DNA from: JBAYJY01 sp041664945
Lineage (GTDB): Bacteria; UBP15; UBA6099
Assembly: GCA_041664945.1 (NCBI GenBank)
Contig: JBAYJY010000229.1
Location: forward strand, 1 to 6,348
Direction of reading: 5' to 3'
Length of the DNA stretch: 6,348 nucleotides
The notes beneath the pieces are model-generated. The model was not told the origin of the DNA. It searched no databases and was given only the letters and a program-made list of their open reading frames with translations. This document shows, one piece after another, positions 1-5,678 of the stretch. The position numbers and the translations under genes were made by a program. Numbering within the stretch: the stretch's first letter is position 1; each line of letters starts with the position of its first letter.

Positions 1-33
1 AAGAAACTTGCCGCATCCGTGGAAAATAAATAA
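1..33 (+). CDS. rnfC: 3' end of the gene upstream of rnfD, probably rnfC (partial)
   Basis: An open frame enters from the left edge and ends in TAA at 31-33, leaving only ten residues (KKLAASVENK). The residues themselves are not diagnostic. The identification rests on context: in C-D-G-E-A-B type Rnf operons the gene directly before rnfD is rnfC, which encodes the peripheral NADH/FMN and iron-sulfur subunit. RnfC proteins often end in a Lys/Ala-rich tail, which fits. The gap to the rnfD start is 15 nt, consistent with co-transcription. The frame is seen directly; the name is inferred. Confidence 0.6.
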   Translation, partial: KKLAASVENK

Positions 34-48
34 GGACCCGCTGTTGAT

Positions 49-1023
49 ATGGCAAAAAAAACAATAGAAACACCTGAAAGATATCAGATACGGCTGTCCG
101 TTTCGGCTTCTCCGCATATCCGGACAAGCGTAGACGTGCCGCGCGTTATGCTCGATGTGCTGATCGCGCTGGCGCCGGCGCTCATAGGCGCGATTTACTT
201 CTTCAGGCTCGACGCTGTGAAAGTGATCGCCGCATGCGTCATTTCATCAGTTGCGACAGAATACGCATGCGCAAGGTGGCTATTCAAAAAACGGATATCG
301 ATTGACGATTGGAGCGCTGTTCTCTGCGGACTGTTGCTTGCATTCTGCCTTCCTCCGGGAACGCCGGTATGGGCGGCGGCTATAGGCGGATTCTGCGCAA
401 TATTCTTCGGCAAGATGGTTTTCGGCGGCATTGGGCAGAACATATTCAACCCGGCGCTCATCGGTCGCGCCATGCTTCTCATGTCTTGGCCGGTGTTTAT
501 GACAAAATGGGCGTCTCCCATCGACGGCGTCACCACAGCCACTCCACTCAATATAATCAAGGAAAAGATGACGAGCGTTCCAATGCCCGGATACTGGGAC
601 ATGTTCACCGGAAATATTGCCGGCAGCATCGGAGAGACTTCGGCGCTTCTTTTGCTTATAGGCGCGGCATATCTGCTATACAGGAAAATTATAACATGGC
701 ACATCCCCGTGTCATTCATAGCGACCGTCGCGGCGCTTTCGGCGTTGATGCCGTCGCGCGACCCGCTTTTCGAGGTTCTGGCCGGCGGATTGATTCTCGG
801 CGCGTTCTTCATGGCCACAGACATGGTCACATCTCCGCTCACGCGGAAGGGACAGTTGATTTTCGGAACCGGCTGCGGCCTGATTACATATATAATACGC
901 AACTTCGGCGGATACCCTGAAGGGGTATGTTATTCGATATTATTTATGAACGCAGTGGCGCCGCTGATAGACAGATTCACTGTGCCGCGCGAATTCGGCA
1001 AGGTGCGGGGGCGGAAGAAATGA
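49..1023 (+). CDS. rnfD: RnfD, membrane flavoprotein subunit of the Rnf complex
   Basis: 324 residues, the usual length for RnfD of the NqrB/RnfD family. It is an integral membrane subunit of the ferredoxin:NAD+ oxidoreductase, carries a covalently bound FMN and contributes to Na+/H+ translocation. Strongly hydrophobic segments cover about residues 33-52, 57-75, 90-120, 195-210, 220-235, 243-258, 268-283 and 292-307. The family signature GKMVFGGIGQNIFNPA is at 121-136. The flavin attachment motif DGVTTATPL is at 159-167, with Thr165 the expected phosphoester-linked residue. A second conserved stretch, FFMATDMVTSP, is at 253-263. The ATG at 49 is preceded by AAGGA at 32-36. The gene ends in an ATGA overlap with rnfG, implying translational coupling. 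The covalent flavin requires an ApbE flavin transferase, which is not in this window. Confidence 0.97.
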   Translation: MAKKTIETPERYQIRLSVSASPHIRTSVDVPRVMLDVLIALAPALIGAIYFFRLDAVKVIAACVISSVATEYACARWLFKKRISIDDWSAVLCGLLLAFCLPPGTPVWAAAIGGFCAIFFGKMVFGGIGQNIFNPALIGRAMLLMSWPVFMTKWASPIDGVTTATPLNIIKEKMTSVPMPGYWDMFTGNIAGSIGETSALLLLIGAAYLLYRKIITWHIPVSFIATVAALSALMPSRDPLFEVLAGGLILGAFFMATDMVTSPLTRKGQLIFGTGCGLITYIIRNFGGYPEGVCYSILFMNAVAPLIDRFTVPREFGKVRGRKK

Positions 1024-1568
1024 AACAAAACCTTGAGATAATCAAGATCGGCGTGTTTCTTATGGCGATATGCGTTATCGCCTCTCTTGCGCTCGCGCTC
1101 ACTAACAAGACAACCGCTCCGCTTATCGCCGAGCAGAAGCGAGTCGCTCAGGAACAGGCAATCAAAGATGTTTTGCCAGGGGCGGCGAAATTCGATGAAA
1201 AGAACCTCCCCGACGGGTCCAAGCTTTTCATCGGCAAAAACTCCGAAGGAAAGATGATAGGCAAAGCTACGAAATCGGTCCGCAAAGGTTATAGCGGGCC
1301 GATATCAATTATGGTTGGAGTTGACCCTGAATACAAAACGACCGGAATAATGATACTCGAAATGACTGAAACACCCGGTCTTGGCGCAAAGACAAAAGAT
1401 CCAATGTTCACAAGCCAGTTTAAGGGTAAAACCGCCGATCAACTTTATCTTAAAGCCAAGGACGCGAAGATCGGCGAGATAGACGCGATAACAGCGGCGA
1501 CAATTTCGTCGAAAGCCGTAACCGCCGGCGTTCGGGAAGCGGTGGAGGCAATGAAGAATGCTAAATGA
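1020..1568 (+). CDS. rnfG: RnfG, FMN-binding electron transfer subunit of the Rnf complex
   Basis: 182 residues from the ATG at 1020, which overlaps the rnfD stop (ATGA). The frame is open further upstream to 927, but that part is rnfD read out of frame. The start at 1020 gives the standard RnfG layout: a single N-terminal membrane anchor (about residues 8-27) followed by an FMN_bind domain on the outer face of the membrane. The domain shows the conserved TETPGLGAK at 116-124. The flavinylation motif DAITAATISS is at 155-164, with Thr161 the expected FMN-phosphoester site. RnfG passes electrons between the RnfD flavin and the membrane iron-sulfur centre. GGAAG at 1013-1017 is a weak, close ribosome binding site, so coupling to rnfD translation is likely. 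The 3' end overlaps rnfE by 11 nt. Confidence 0.96.
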   Translation: MKQNLEIIKIGVFLMAICVIASLALALTNKTTAPLIAEQKRVAQEQAIKDVLPGAAKFDEKNLPDGSKLFIGKNSEGKMIGKATKSVRKGYSGPISIMVGVDPEYKTTGIMILEMTETPGLGAKTKDPMFTSQFKGKTADQLYLKAKDAKIGEIDAITAATISSKAVTAGVREAVEAMKNAK

Positions 1569-2145
1569 ACTTACAAAAGGAATCTTCAAAGAAAATCCGC
1601 TGCTGCGTCTTATTCTCGGCACATGCCCTTCCCTTGCCGTCACCTCATCGCTTCAGAACGGGTTAGGCATGGGAATCGCGATGACATTCGTTCTTTTATG
1701 CTCGAACATTTTAGTGTCCCTGACGCGCAACATTGTTCCTGGGAAAGTTCGCATTCCAGTATTCATCGTAATTATCGCCACATTTGTCACCATTACAGAC
1801 CTCAGCATGGCGGCGTTCGTCCCTGACCTGCACAAGAGCCTTGGAATATTCATTCCGCTTATTGTCGTAAACTGCATCATTCTCGGACGAGCGGAGGCAT
1901 TTGCTTCTAAGAACGGTCCTGTGGCGTCGGCGCTCGACGCGATCGGGATGGGCATCGGATACACATTAGCGTTAAGTTTCATAGGCAGCATTCGCGAGAC
2001 ACTCGGCAACGGAACGATCCTGGGAACATCACTGTTCGGACCGGCTTATCAGCCGTTTCTGATGTTTATACTTCCGGCCGGAGCTTTTCTCACCATCGGC
2101 CTTATGATAGGCGTTATGAACTGGATGGAGAATAGAAAATCATGA
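1558..2145 (+). CDS. rnfE: RnfE, integral membrane subunit of the Rnf complex
   Basis: 195 residues, typical for the RnfE/NqrD side of the Rnf-Nqr family. It is a multi-spanning protein with hydrophobic stretches near 37-57, 66-88, 95-110, 128-145 and 165-187. It shows the RnfE hallmarks LGTCPSLAVT at 20-29 (Cys23) and VVNCIILGRAEAFASKNG at 103-120 (Cys106). By analogy with Na+-NQR, these two cysteines and the matching pair in RnfA hold a [2Fe-2S] centre at the subunit interface inside the membrane. RnfE is told from RnfA by the TCPSLAV and GRAEAF motifs. The ATG at 1558 lies within the end of rnfG (11-nt overlap) and has a good ribosome binding site, TGGAGG at 1543-1548, nine bases away. The stop overlaps the rnfA start. 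Confidence 0.97.
   Translation: MLNELTKGIFKENPLLRLILGTCPSLAVTSSLQNGLGMGIAMTFVLLCSNILVSLTRNIVPGKVRIPVFIVIIATFVTITDLSMAAFVPDLHKSLGIFIPLIVVNCIILGRAEAFASKNGPVASALDAIGMGIGYTLALSFIGSIRETLGNGTILGTSLFGPAYQPFLMFILPAGAFLTIGLMIGVMNWMENRKS
2127..2130 (+). promoter_or_regulatory. Ribosome binding site for rnfA
   Basis: GGAG lies inside the 3' end of rnfE, 11 bases before the ATG at 2142 and 14 before the ATG at 2145. The spacing favours the first of the two tandem ATG codons. Confidence 0.5.
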
Positions 2146-2720
2146 TGAACGACATCTTAGTTCTCGTCATTGGAGCGATATTCGTAAACAATTTCGTGCT
2201 GGCGCGTTTTCTCGGCATCTGCCCGTTCGTCGGCGTGTCCCGAAAACTTGGCGATGCGATAGGCATGGGCATCGCCGTCATCTTCGTTCTGATGCTCGCT
2301 TCCGTCACTTGCTGGCTGACGTATTTCTACCTGCTTCAGCCCATGAAAATGGAATACATGACGACTATCGTATTCATACTGATTATCGCCGCCCTCGTTC
2401 AGTTTGTCGAAAGCGTTATCAAGAAGATCGCTCCGGCGCTCTATAAATCGCTCGGCATATATCTGCCGCTTATAACGACTAACTGCGCCGTGCTGGGTCT
2501 GGCGATTCTTAACGTGCAAAGCAATTACACGTTATTGCAGACGGTTCTGCACACAATTGGAGCTTCGGTTGGATTCACAATGGCGCTCGTGCTCATGGCC
2601 GGAATAAGAGAACGTCTCGAATATGCGGATATTCCGCCCTCTCTTCGAGGAGTGCCGATCACATTTGTTTTGGCAGGTTTGCTGGCGATCTCTTTTATGG
2701 GTTTCATAGGCATGCTTTAA
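2142..2720 (+). CDS. rnfA: RnfA, integral membrane subunit of the Rnf complex
   Basis: 192 residues, normal for RnfA. It is a six-helix-type membrane protein paralogous to RnfE and inserted with inverted topology relative to it. Diagnostic motifs are NNFVLARFLGICPFVGVSR at 16-34 (Cys27) and LITTNCAVLG at 110-119 (Cys115). These cysteines are the partners of RnfE Cys23 and Cys106 for the intramembrane [2Fe-2S] centre. Two adjacent ATG codons, at 2142 and 2145, could start it. The first forms an ATGA overlap with the rnfE stop and lies 11 bases after GGAG at 2127-2130, so it is preferred; the second would shorten the protein by one residue. Unlike the preceding junctions, this gene is followed by a 58-nt gap before rnfB. 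Confidence 0.97.
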   Translation: MMNDILVLVIGAIFVNNFVLARFLGICPFVGVSRKLGDAIGMGIAVIFVLMLASVTCWLTYFYLLQPMKMEYMTTIVFILIIAALVQFVESVIKKIAPALYKSLGIYLPLITTNCAVLGLAILNVQSNYTLLQTVLHTIGASVGFTMALVLMAGIRERLEYADIPPSLRGVPITFVLAGLLAISFMGFIGML

Positions 2721-2735
2721 TCCGCGGTCGCGGAT
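2720..2735 (+). other. Small hairpin in the rnfA-rnfB gap (possible attenuator or processing site)
   Basis: The bases ATCCGCG at 2720-2726 are perfectly complementary to CGCGGAT at 2729-2735. This forms a compact GC-rich stem-loop that starts on the last base of the rnfA stop codon. In RNA the innermost pair would open to leave a four-base loop. It is followed by GTTATTTT and, further on, a run of six T at 2749-2754. The immediate downstream tract is only weakly U-rich, so this could be a leaky terminator that lowers rnfB-rseC expression, an mRNA processing or stability element, or chance. It occupies the only sizeable gap inside the operon. Confidence 0.5.
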
Positions 2736-2770
2736 GTTATTTTGAATATTTTTTAGTCTGTTCTTTTATA

Positions 2771-2776
2771 GGGGAG
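2771..2776 (+). promoter_or_regulatory. Ribosome binding site for rnfB
   Basis: GGGGAG ends only two bases before the ATG at 2779, which is closer than usual. If pairing centres on AGGGG at 2770-2774, the spacing becomes four. No other start codon lies nearby, and the N-terminal membrane anchor requires this start. rnfB therefore has its own initiation site rather than relying on an overlap with rnfA. Confidence 0.55.
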
Positions 2777-2778
2777 TC

Positions 2779-3606
2779 ATGTCAACAGATCTGATATATC
2801 CAATTGCATTGCTTGGCGGGTTCGGCTTGGTGTTCGGAGTCGTGCTTGCGATAGCCGCGCTGGTTTTCGCCGTCGAGATCGATCCGCGCGTTGAAGCCAT
2901 CGAAAAACTGCTGCCGGGCGCCAACTGCGGCGGCTGTGGCTTTCCCGGTTGCAGCGGATACGCCGAGGCTATGGTGTTGGCCGGCGCCTCAGGCTCGATG
3001 TGCCCGGCTGTAAAACCAGCCGAACGCGCAAAGATCGGCGAGATTCTCGGCATTGTCATAGAAGAATCCAAGCCGATGATCGCTGTCGTCAGGTGCGCCG
3101 GCTGCGTCACAACTGAAAAATCGAAATATGACTATATGGGCGAACAGGACTGCGCCACCGCCGTGATTCTTGCCGGAGGCCCAAACCACTGCCGCTACGG
3201 ATGCGTAGGCATGGGAAGCTGCGTGAAGGCGTGCAGATTCGACGCCATTCATCTCAGGGACGGACAGACTCCCGAAGTGGATCCCGCAAAATGCATCGCC
3301 TGCGGCAAATGCGCCGGCGCCTGCCCGAAATCGCTTATCGCCATCATGCCCGCCGACCGCGACGTCATCGTCATGTGCAGCTCGCGCGGCAAGGGCAAAC
3401 CGGTTAAGGACATCTGCGCCGTCGGATGCATCGCCTGCGGCCTTTGCTCGAAAAAATGTCCGGAGACCGCAATCACTATTGAATACAATCTGCCCGTAAT
3501 CGATTATAATAAATGCACATCATGCGGAACATGCGCTGAAGTATGTCCGCAGAAGTCTATTCTCTTCAAAGGCAAAAAACAGGTCGCAATCGGCGCTGAA
3601 AAGTGA
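2779..3606 (+). CDS. rnfB: RnfB, long polyferredoxin subunit of the Rnf complex
   Basis: 275 residues. RnfB is the entry point for electrons from reduced ferredoxin. It has an N-terminal membrane anchor (about residues 8-32). The RnfB-type [4Fe-4S] domain (PF04060-like) follows, with Cys50, 53, 58 and 75 in NCGGCGFPGCSGYAEA and MCP. Four ferredoxin-like quartets come next: Cys138/142/148/152 (an atypical CxxxCx5CxxxC lacking the usual proline), 172/175/178/182, 217/220/223/227 and 246/249/252/256, the last three being standard CxxCxxCxxxCP. Five further cysteines (106, 109, 125, 200, 213) lie between them. Gammaproteobacterial RnfB is about 190 residues with fewer clusters; this long form is typical of clostridial and other anaerobe Rnf. 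The stop at 3604-3606 overlaps the GTG start of the RseC-like gene. Confidence 0.97.
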   Translation: MSTDLIYPIALLGGFGLVFGVVLAIAALVFAVEIDPRVEAIEKLLPGANCGGCGFPGCSGYAEAMVLAGASGSMCPAVKPAERAKIGEILGIVIEESKPMIAVVRCAGCVTTEKSKYDYMGEQDCATAVILAGGPNHCRYGCVGMGSCVKACRFDAIHLRDGQTPEVDPAKCIACGKCAGACPKSLIAIMPADRDVIVMCSSRGKGKPVKDICAVGCIACGLCSKKCPETAITIEYNLPVIDYNKCTSCGTCAEVCPQKSILFKGKKQVAIGAEK

Positions 3607-4004
3607 ACGAATTCGGAACTGTTAAATCTGTCGAAAACGGGATCGCCCGGATAGAAATCAAACGCAGCGAATCCTGTGAACATTGCGGCGCATGCATAAC
3701 AACAGGCCCGGACACAATGCTGCTTGAAGCGCAGGACACTCTCGGTGTGAAAACCGGAGATAGCGTCAGACTTGATTTCGACGACAACGTTTTTATTAAA
3801 GTGGCGCTGATCGCCTATGGGATCCCAGCTCTCACATTTATCACAACCCTAATTCTCTGCATCGTCGCCTTCAAGCTCAAGGAATGGCAATCAGCGCTCG
3901 CCGCCTTTTTAACTACTGCTGTCTCATATTACTTCATTTCGAAATCGGGATTCGCAAAACACGGCTCGGACGAACTTCGCCCCACAATAGCCGAAATACT
4001 TTAA
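3603..4004 (+). CDS. rseC: RseC/MucC-family membrane protein linked to the Rnf operon
   Basis: 133 residues, starting at a GTG that shares bases with the rnfB stop (GTGA). An in-frame TGA at 3597-3599 rules out any earlier start, and no clear ribosome binding site is present, so translation is probably coupled to rnfB. The layout matches the RseC family (PF04246). A small N-terminal domain carries the cysteine cluster CEHCGAC (Cys25, 28, 31) in the typical place after 'G-x-V...'. Two membrane segments follow at about 66-90 and 97-112, then a short hydrophilic tail. In E. coli, RseC acts with the Rsx (Rnf) complex in keeping SoxR reduced. In many anaerobes an rseC-like gene sits next to rnfB with no SoxR link known. 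Its role here is probably Rnf assembly or electron delivery, which is inference. Confidence 0.85.
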   Translation: MNEFGTVKSVENGIARIEIKRSESCEHCGACITTGPDTMLLEAQDTLGVKTGDSVRLDFDDNVFIKVALIAYGIPALTFITTLILCIVAFKLKEWQSALAAFLTTAVSYYFISKSGFAKHGSDELRPTIAEIL

Positions 4005-4043
4005 TCCATGCTAAACGATAACAACAACTTCAAAATATCAGTA
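4005..4043. other. Convergent junction of the Rnf operon and the diguanylate cyclase gene
   Basis: Only 39 bases separate the two stop codons. The stretch is A/T-rich, and I see no GC-rich hairpin with a T-run in either direction. Transcripts of the two units may therefore overlap at their 3' ends or end by a factor-dependent route. Confidence 0.5.
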
Positions 4044-5594
4044 TTATTTATAAGCTCTGACTCTATTCTTGCCGTCTGATTTTGCTTTGTAGAGCGCTTT
4101 GTCGGCGTTGAAGAACAGCGCTTCTTCGTCCGTCGCGTCTTCGGGGTATGACGCCACGCCTATGCTGCACGTAACTCCGAGTTTGCCGAGCTTTACGTCC
4201 AGTATCTTCATCGTTCCGATTTCGGCTTTTATCCGTTCGGCTATCTCAACCGCCGATTTTTTATCGACATCGGGAAGAATGATAACAAACTCCTCGCCGC
4301 CATAGCGGGCCACAACATCCGAATCGCGGACGCAGTCTCTCAGCGGCTCCGCGATCGCGCGCAGGAGATGATTTCCCATTTCGTGGCCGTAGTTGTCGTT
4401 GAACGCCTTAAAGTTGTCCAGATCGAGAATAAGCAGCGATATAGAAGATTCTCTGCGCCCGGCTCTTCTGAACGCGCGCTGAAAACTTGTCTGGAAGTAC
4501 CTGAATGTATAAAGGCCGGTCAGTTCGTCCGTGATCGCCTGATTGTATAGATGCGAATTTTCTATAGCTATGGCCGCCTGCGACGCAATAGCGGAAAGCA
4601 TATACAAGTCCTCATTGTCAAAACATGCGCCGCGGCCGCCGATTTTGTTTATCACTTCTATCGAGCCGATGATGTGATTTTTAACCTTCATTGGCACACA
4701 AAGGATATTACGGGTGACAAAATTGATTTTCTTCGCTATGTGAGCTGAATATCGCGGGTCTTTCCTGACGTCAGGCACTAGCGCCGGCAAGCCGTTAAGC
4801 GCCACCCATCCCGCTATTCCTTTTCCAAGCTCAAGCTTGAACCGTTTAAGTTTTTTCGCCTTGCTCCCGATTGTCGTTTTAAAAAAGACATCTTTCGACT
4901 CTTCATTCACAAGCATGATTGAACTCGCCTCGGCGCCGACAAGATGCGTTGCGATTCTCAATACCGAATCGAGTATCACATCAAGTTCGAGGCTGGAATT
5001 GATTAAGGCGCTGACGCGCATAAAGGATTCCAACTGTCCGGTGCGCGTCTGATATTTATTAAGCAACAGCGTTGTAAGAAGCAGACTGTTCATCCGCTCC
5101 GCTATAGCGGCAAGCTTTCGCTCGTCGCTTTTTATAAAACGCCTGTCTCCATCTTTTCTTAAAGCAATCAATGAGCCCGTTATTCCACCTGGGAACTCGA
5201 CAGGAACGCAAACCGCGCATGACGCTTTACGGGCGATTTTCAAAATCTGTTTGAAATCGAACTGCTCTTCTGCGTCAAATCCCCCAACAACTCTTCCCTT
5301 TTTATTCACTATAACCCATGCTCTCAAATCATCTTTTTCTTTCACCACGGAATAACGCATTGAACATAATTTGCCCGCGGCATCGGCAAAACATGTCTCG
5401 TAAGTATTCTCTTGATCCGCAGAAACGGTAAGCGCAACCGACGCCGACTTCATATCGGCAGCCATGTCGCGTAGCAATGAGGCCAGCAGTTCGGCGGCAT
5501 CCGTCTTGAATCCGCAAAATCCATCCGTCAATAATATGTCGGAACAGGATCGTGTTTCAGAAAAACTCAAAATAGGTTTAGCGGTTTTTTTCAT
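4044..5594 (-). CDS. GAF-GAF-GGDEF diguanylate cyclase
   Basis: 516 residues from the ATG at 5594. It is predicted to make cyclic di-GMP from two GTP. Residues about 30-178 resemble a divergent GAF domain (CVPVEFPGGITGSLIALR followed by a terminal helix). Residues about 195-350 form a clear GAF domain (GKGIAGWVA, NILCVPMKVKNHIIGSIEVIN, IASQAAIAIENSHLY). Residues about 352-514 form the GGDEF domain. The metal-binding aspartate Asp391 lies in LDLDNFKAFND, the active-site loop YGGEEF is at 431-436, and the inhibitory RxxD site is Arg423-Asp426, six residues before the loop as in PleD. All key catalytic positions are kept, so it should be active. No signal peptide or membrane segment is seen, so it is cytosolic with an unknown GAF ligand. 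A GTG at 5618 would add eight residues, but it lies upstream of the likely promoter -10 box and has no ribosome binding site. Confidence 0.93.
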   Translation of the reverse strand: MKKTAKPILSFSETRSCSDILLTDGFCGFKTDAAELLASLLRDMAADMKSASVALTVSADQENTYETCFADAAGKLCSMRYSVVKEKDDLRAWVIVNKKGRVVGGFDAEEQFDFKQILKIARKASCAVCVPVEFPGGITGSLIALRKDGDRRFIKSDERKLAAIAERMNSLLLTTLLLNKYQTRTGQLESFMRVSALINSSLELDVILDSVLRIATHLVGAEASSIMLVNEESKDVFFKTTIGSKAKKLKRFKLELGKGIAGWVALNGLPALVPDVRKDPRYSAHIAKKINFVTRNILCVPMKVKNHIIGSIEVINKIGGRGACFDNEDLYMLSAIASQAAIAIENSHLYNQAITDELTGLYTFRYFQTSFQRAFRRAGRRESSISLLILDLDNFKAFNDNYGHEMGNHLLRAIAEPLRDCVRDSDVVARYGGEEFVIILPDVDKKSAVEIAERIKAEIGTMKILDVKLGKLGVTCSIGVASYPEDATDEEALFFNADKALYKAKSDGKNRVRAYK

Positions 5595-5601
5595 GACGAT
5601 G

Positions 5602-5607
5602 ATTATA
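5602..5607 (-). promoter_or_regulatory. Likely -10 box of the diguanylate cyclase promoter, suggesting a leaderless mRNA
   Basis: Read on the - strand this is a perfect TATAAT. Seven bases separate it from the ATG at 5594, so transcription would start at or within a base or two of the start codon. No Shine-Dalgarno sequence precedes the ATG. No good TTGACA-like -35 box is seen at the usual distance; that position falls in the T-run of the upstream terminator. This is inferred from sequence only. Confidence 0.55.
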
Positions 5608-5621
5608 CAAAAAAACACGGC

Positions 5622-5652
5622 AAAAAAAAAGCGGCCTTTGCAGGCCGCTTTT
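5622..5652 (-). terminator. Strong intrinsic terminator of the cysteine-rich protein gene
   Basis: Arms at 5627-5637 and 5642-5652 (AAAAGCGGCCT and AGGCCGCTTTT) are perfectly complementary over 11 bp with a four-base loop. Read on the - strand, the GC-rich stem is followed directly by nine T, a textbook Rho-independent terminator. It lies 27 bases past the stop codon of the gene ending at 5679. On the + strand the stem is followed by only TTTTG, so it may also work more weakly in that direction. Confidence 0.9.
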
Positions 5653-5678
5653 GTATTGTTAATTAACTTTTCCTGTTA

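Noticed and set aside
195..902. A 235-codon open frame on the - strand opposite rnfD
   Set aside because: rnfD is an unmistakable family member on the + strand. The antisense translation shows no family motif and is a by-product of its codon pattern.
309..920. A 203-codon + strand frame overlapping rnfD
   Set aside because: It is rnfD read in another frame: rich in Arg/His, with no recognisable domain and no ribosome binding site.
927..1019. N-terminal extension of the rnfG frame
   Set aside because: It lies wholly within rnfD, and the extension would put about 31 hydrophilic residues ahead of the RnfG membrane anchor. The ATG at 1020 overlapping the rnfD stop is the natural start.
2742..2770. 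A separate promoter for rnfB in the rnfA-rnfB gap (TTGAAT and an A/T-rich -10)
   Set aside because: The -10 match is poor and would put the transcript start almost on the ATG, past the GGGGAG ribosome binding site. A/T-rich gaps give such matches by chance.
2989..3252. Antisense and alternative-frame ORFs across rnfB and the cyclase gene
   Set aside because: They lie entirely inside well-supported genes, have atypical composition, and show no motifs or initiation signals.
5595..5618. GTG at 5618 as the start of the diguanylate cyclase
   Set aside because: There is no ribosome binding site, the extra residues would be encoded across the TATAAT box, and an ATG is available at 5594. It remains possible if transcription starts further upstream.
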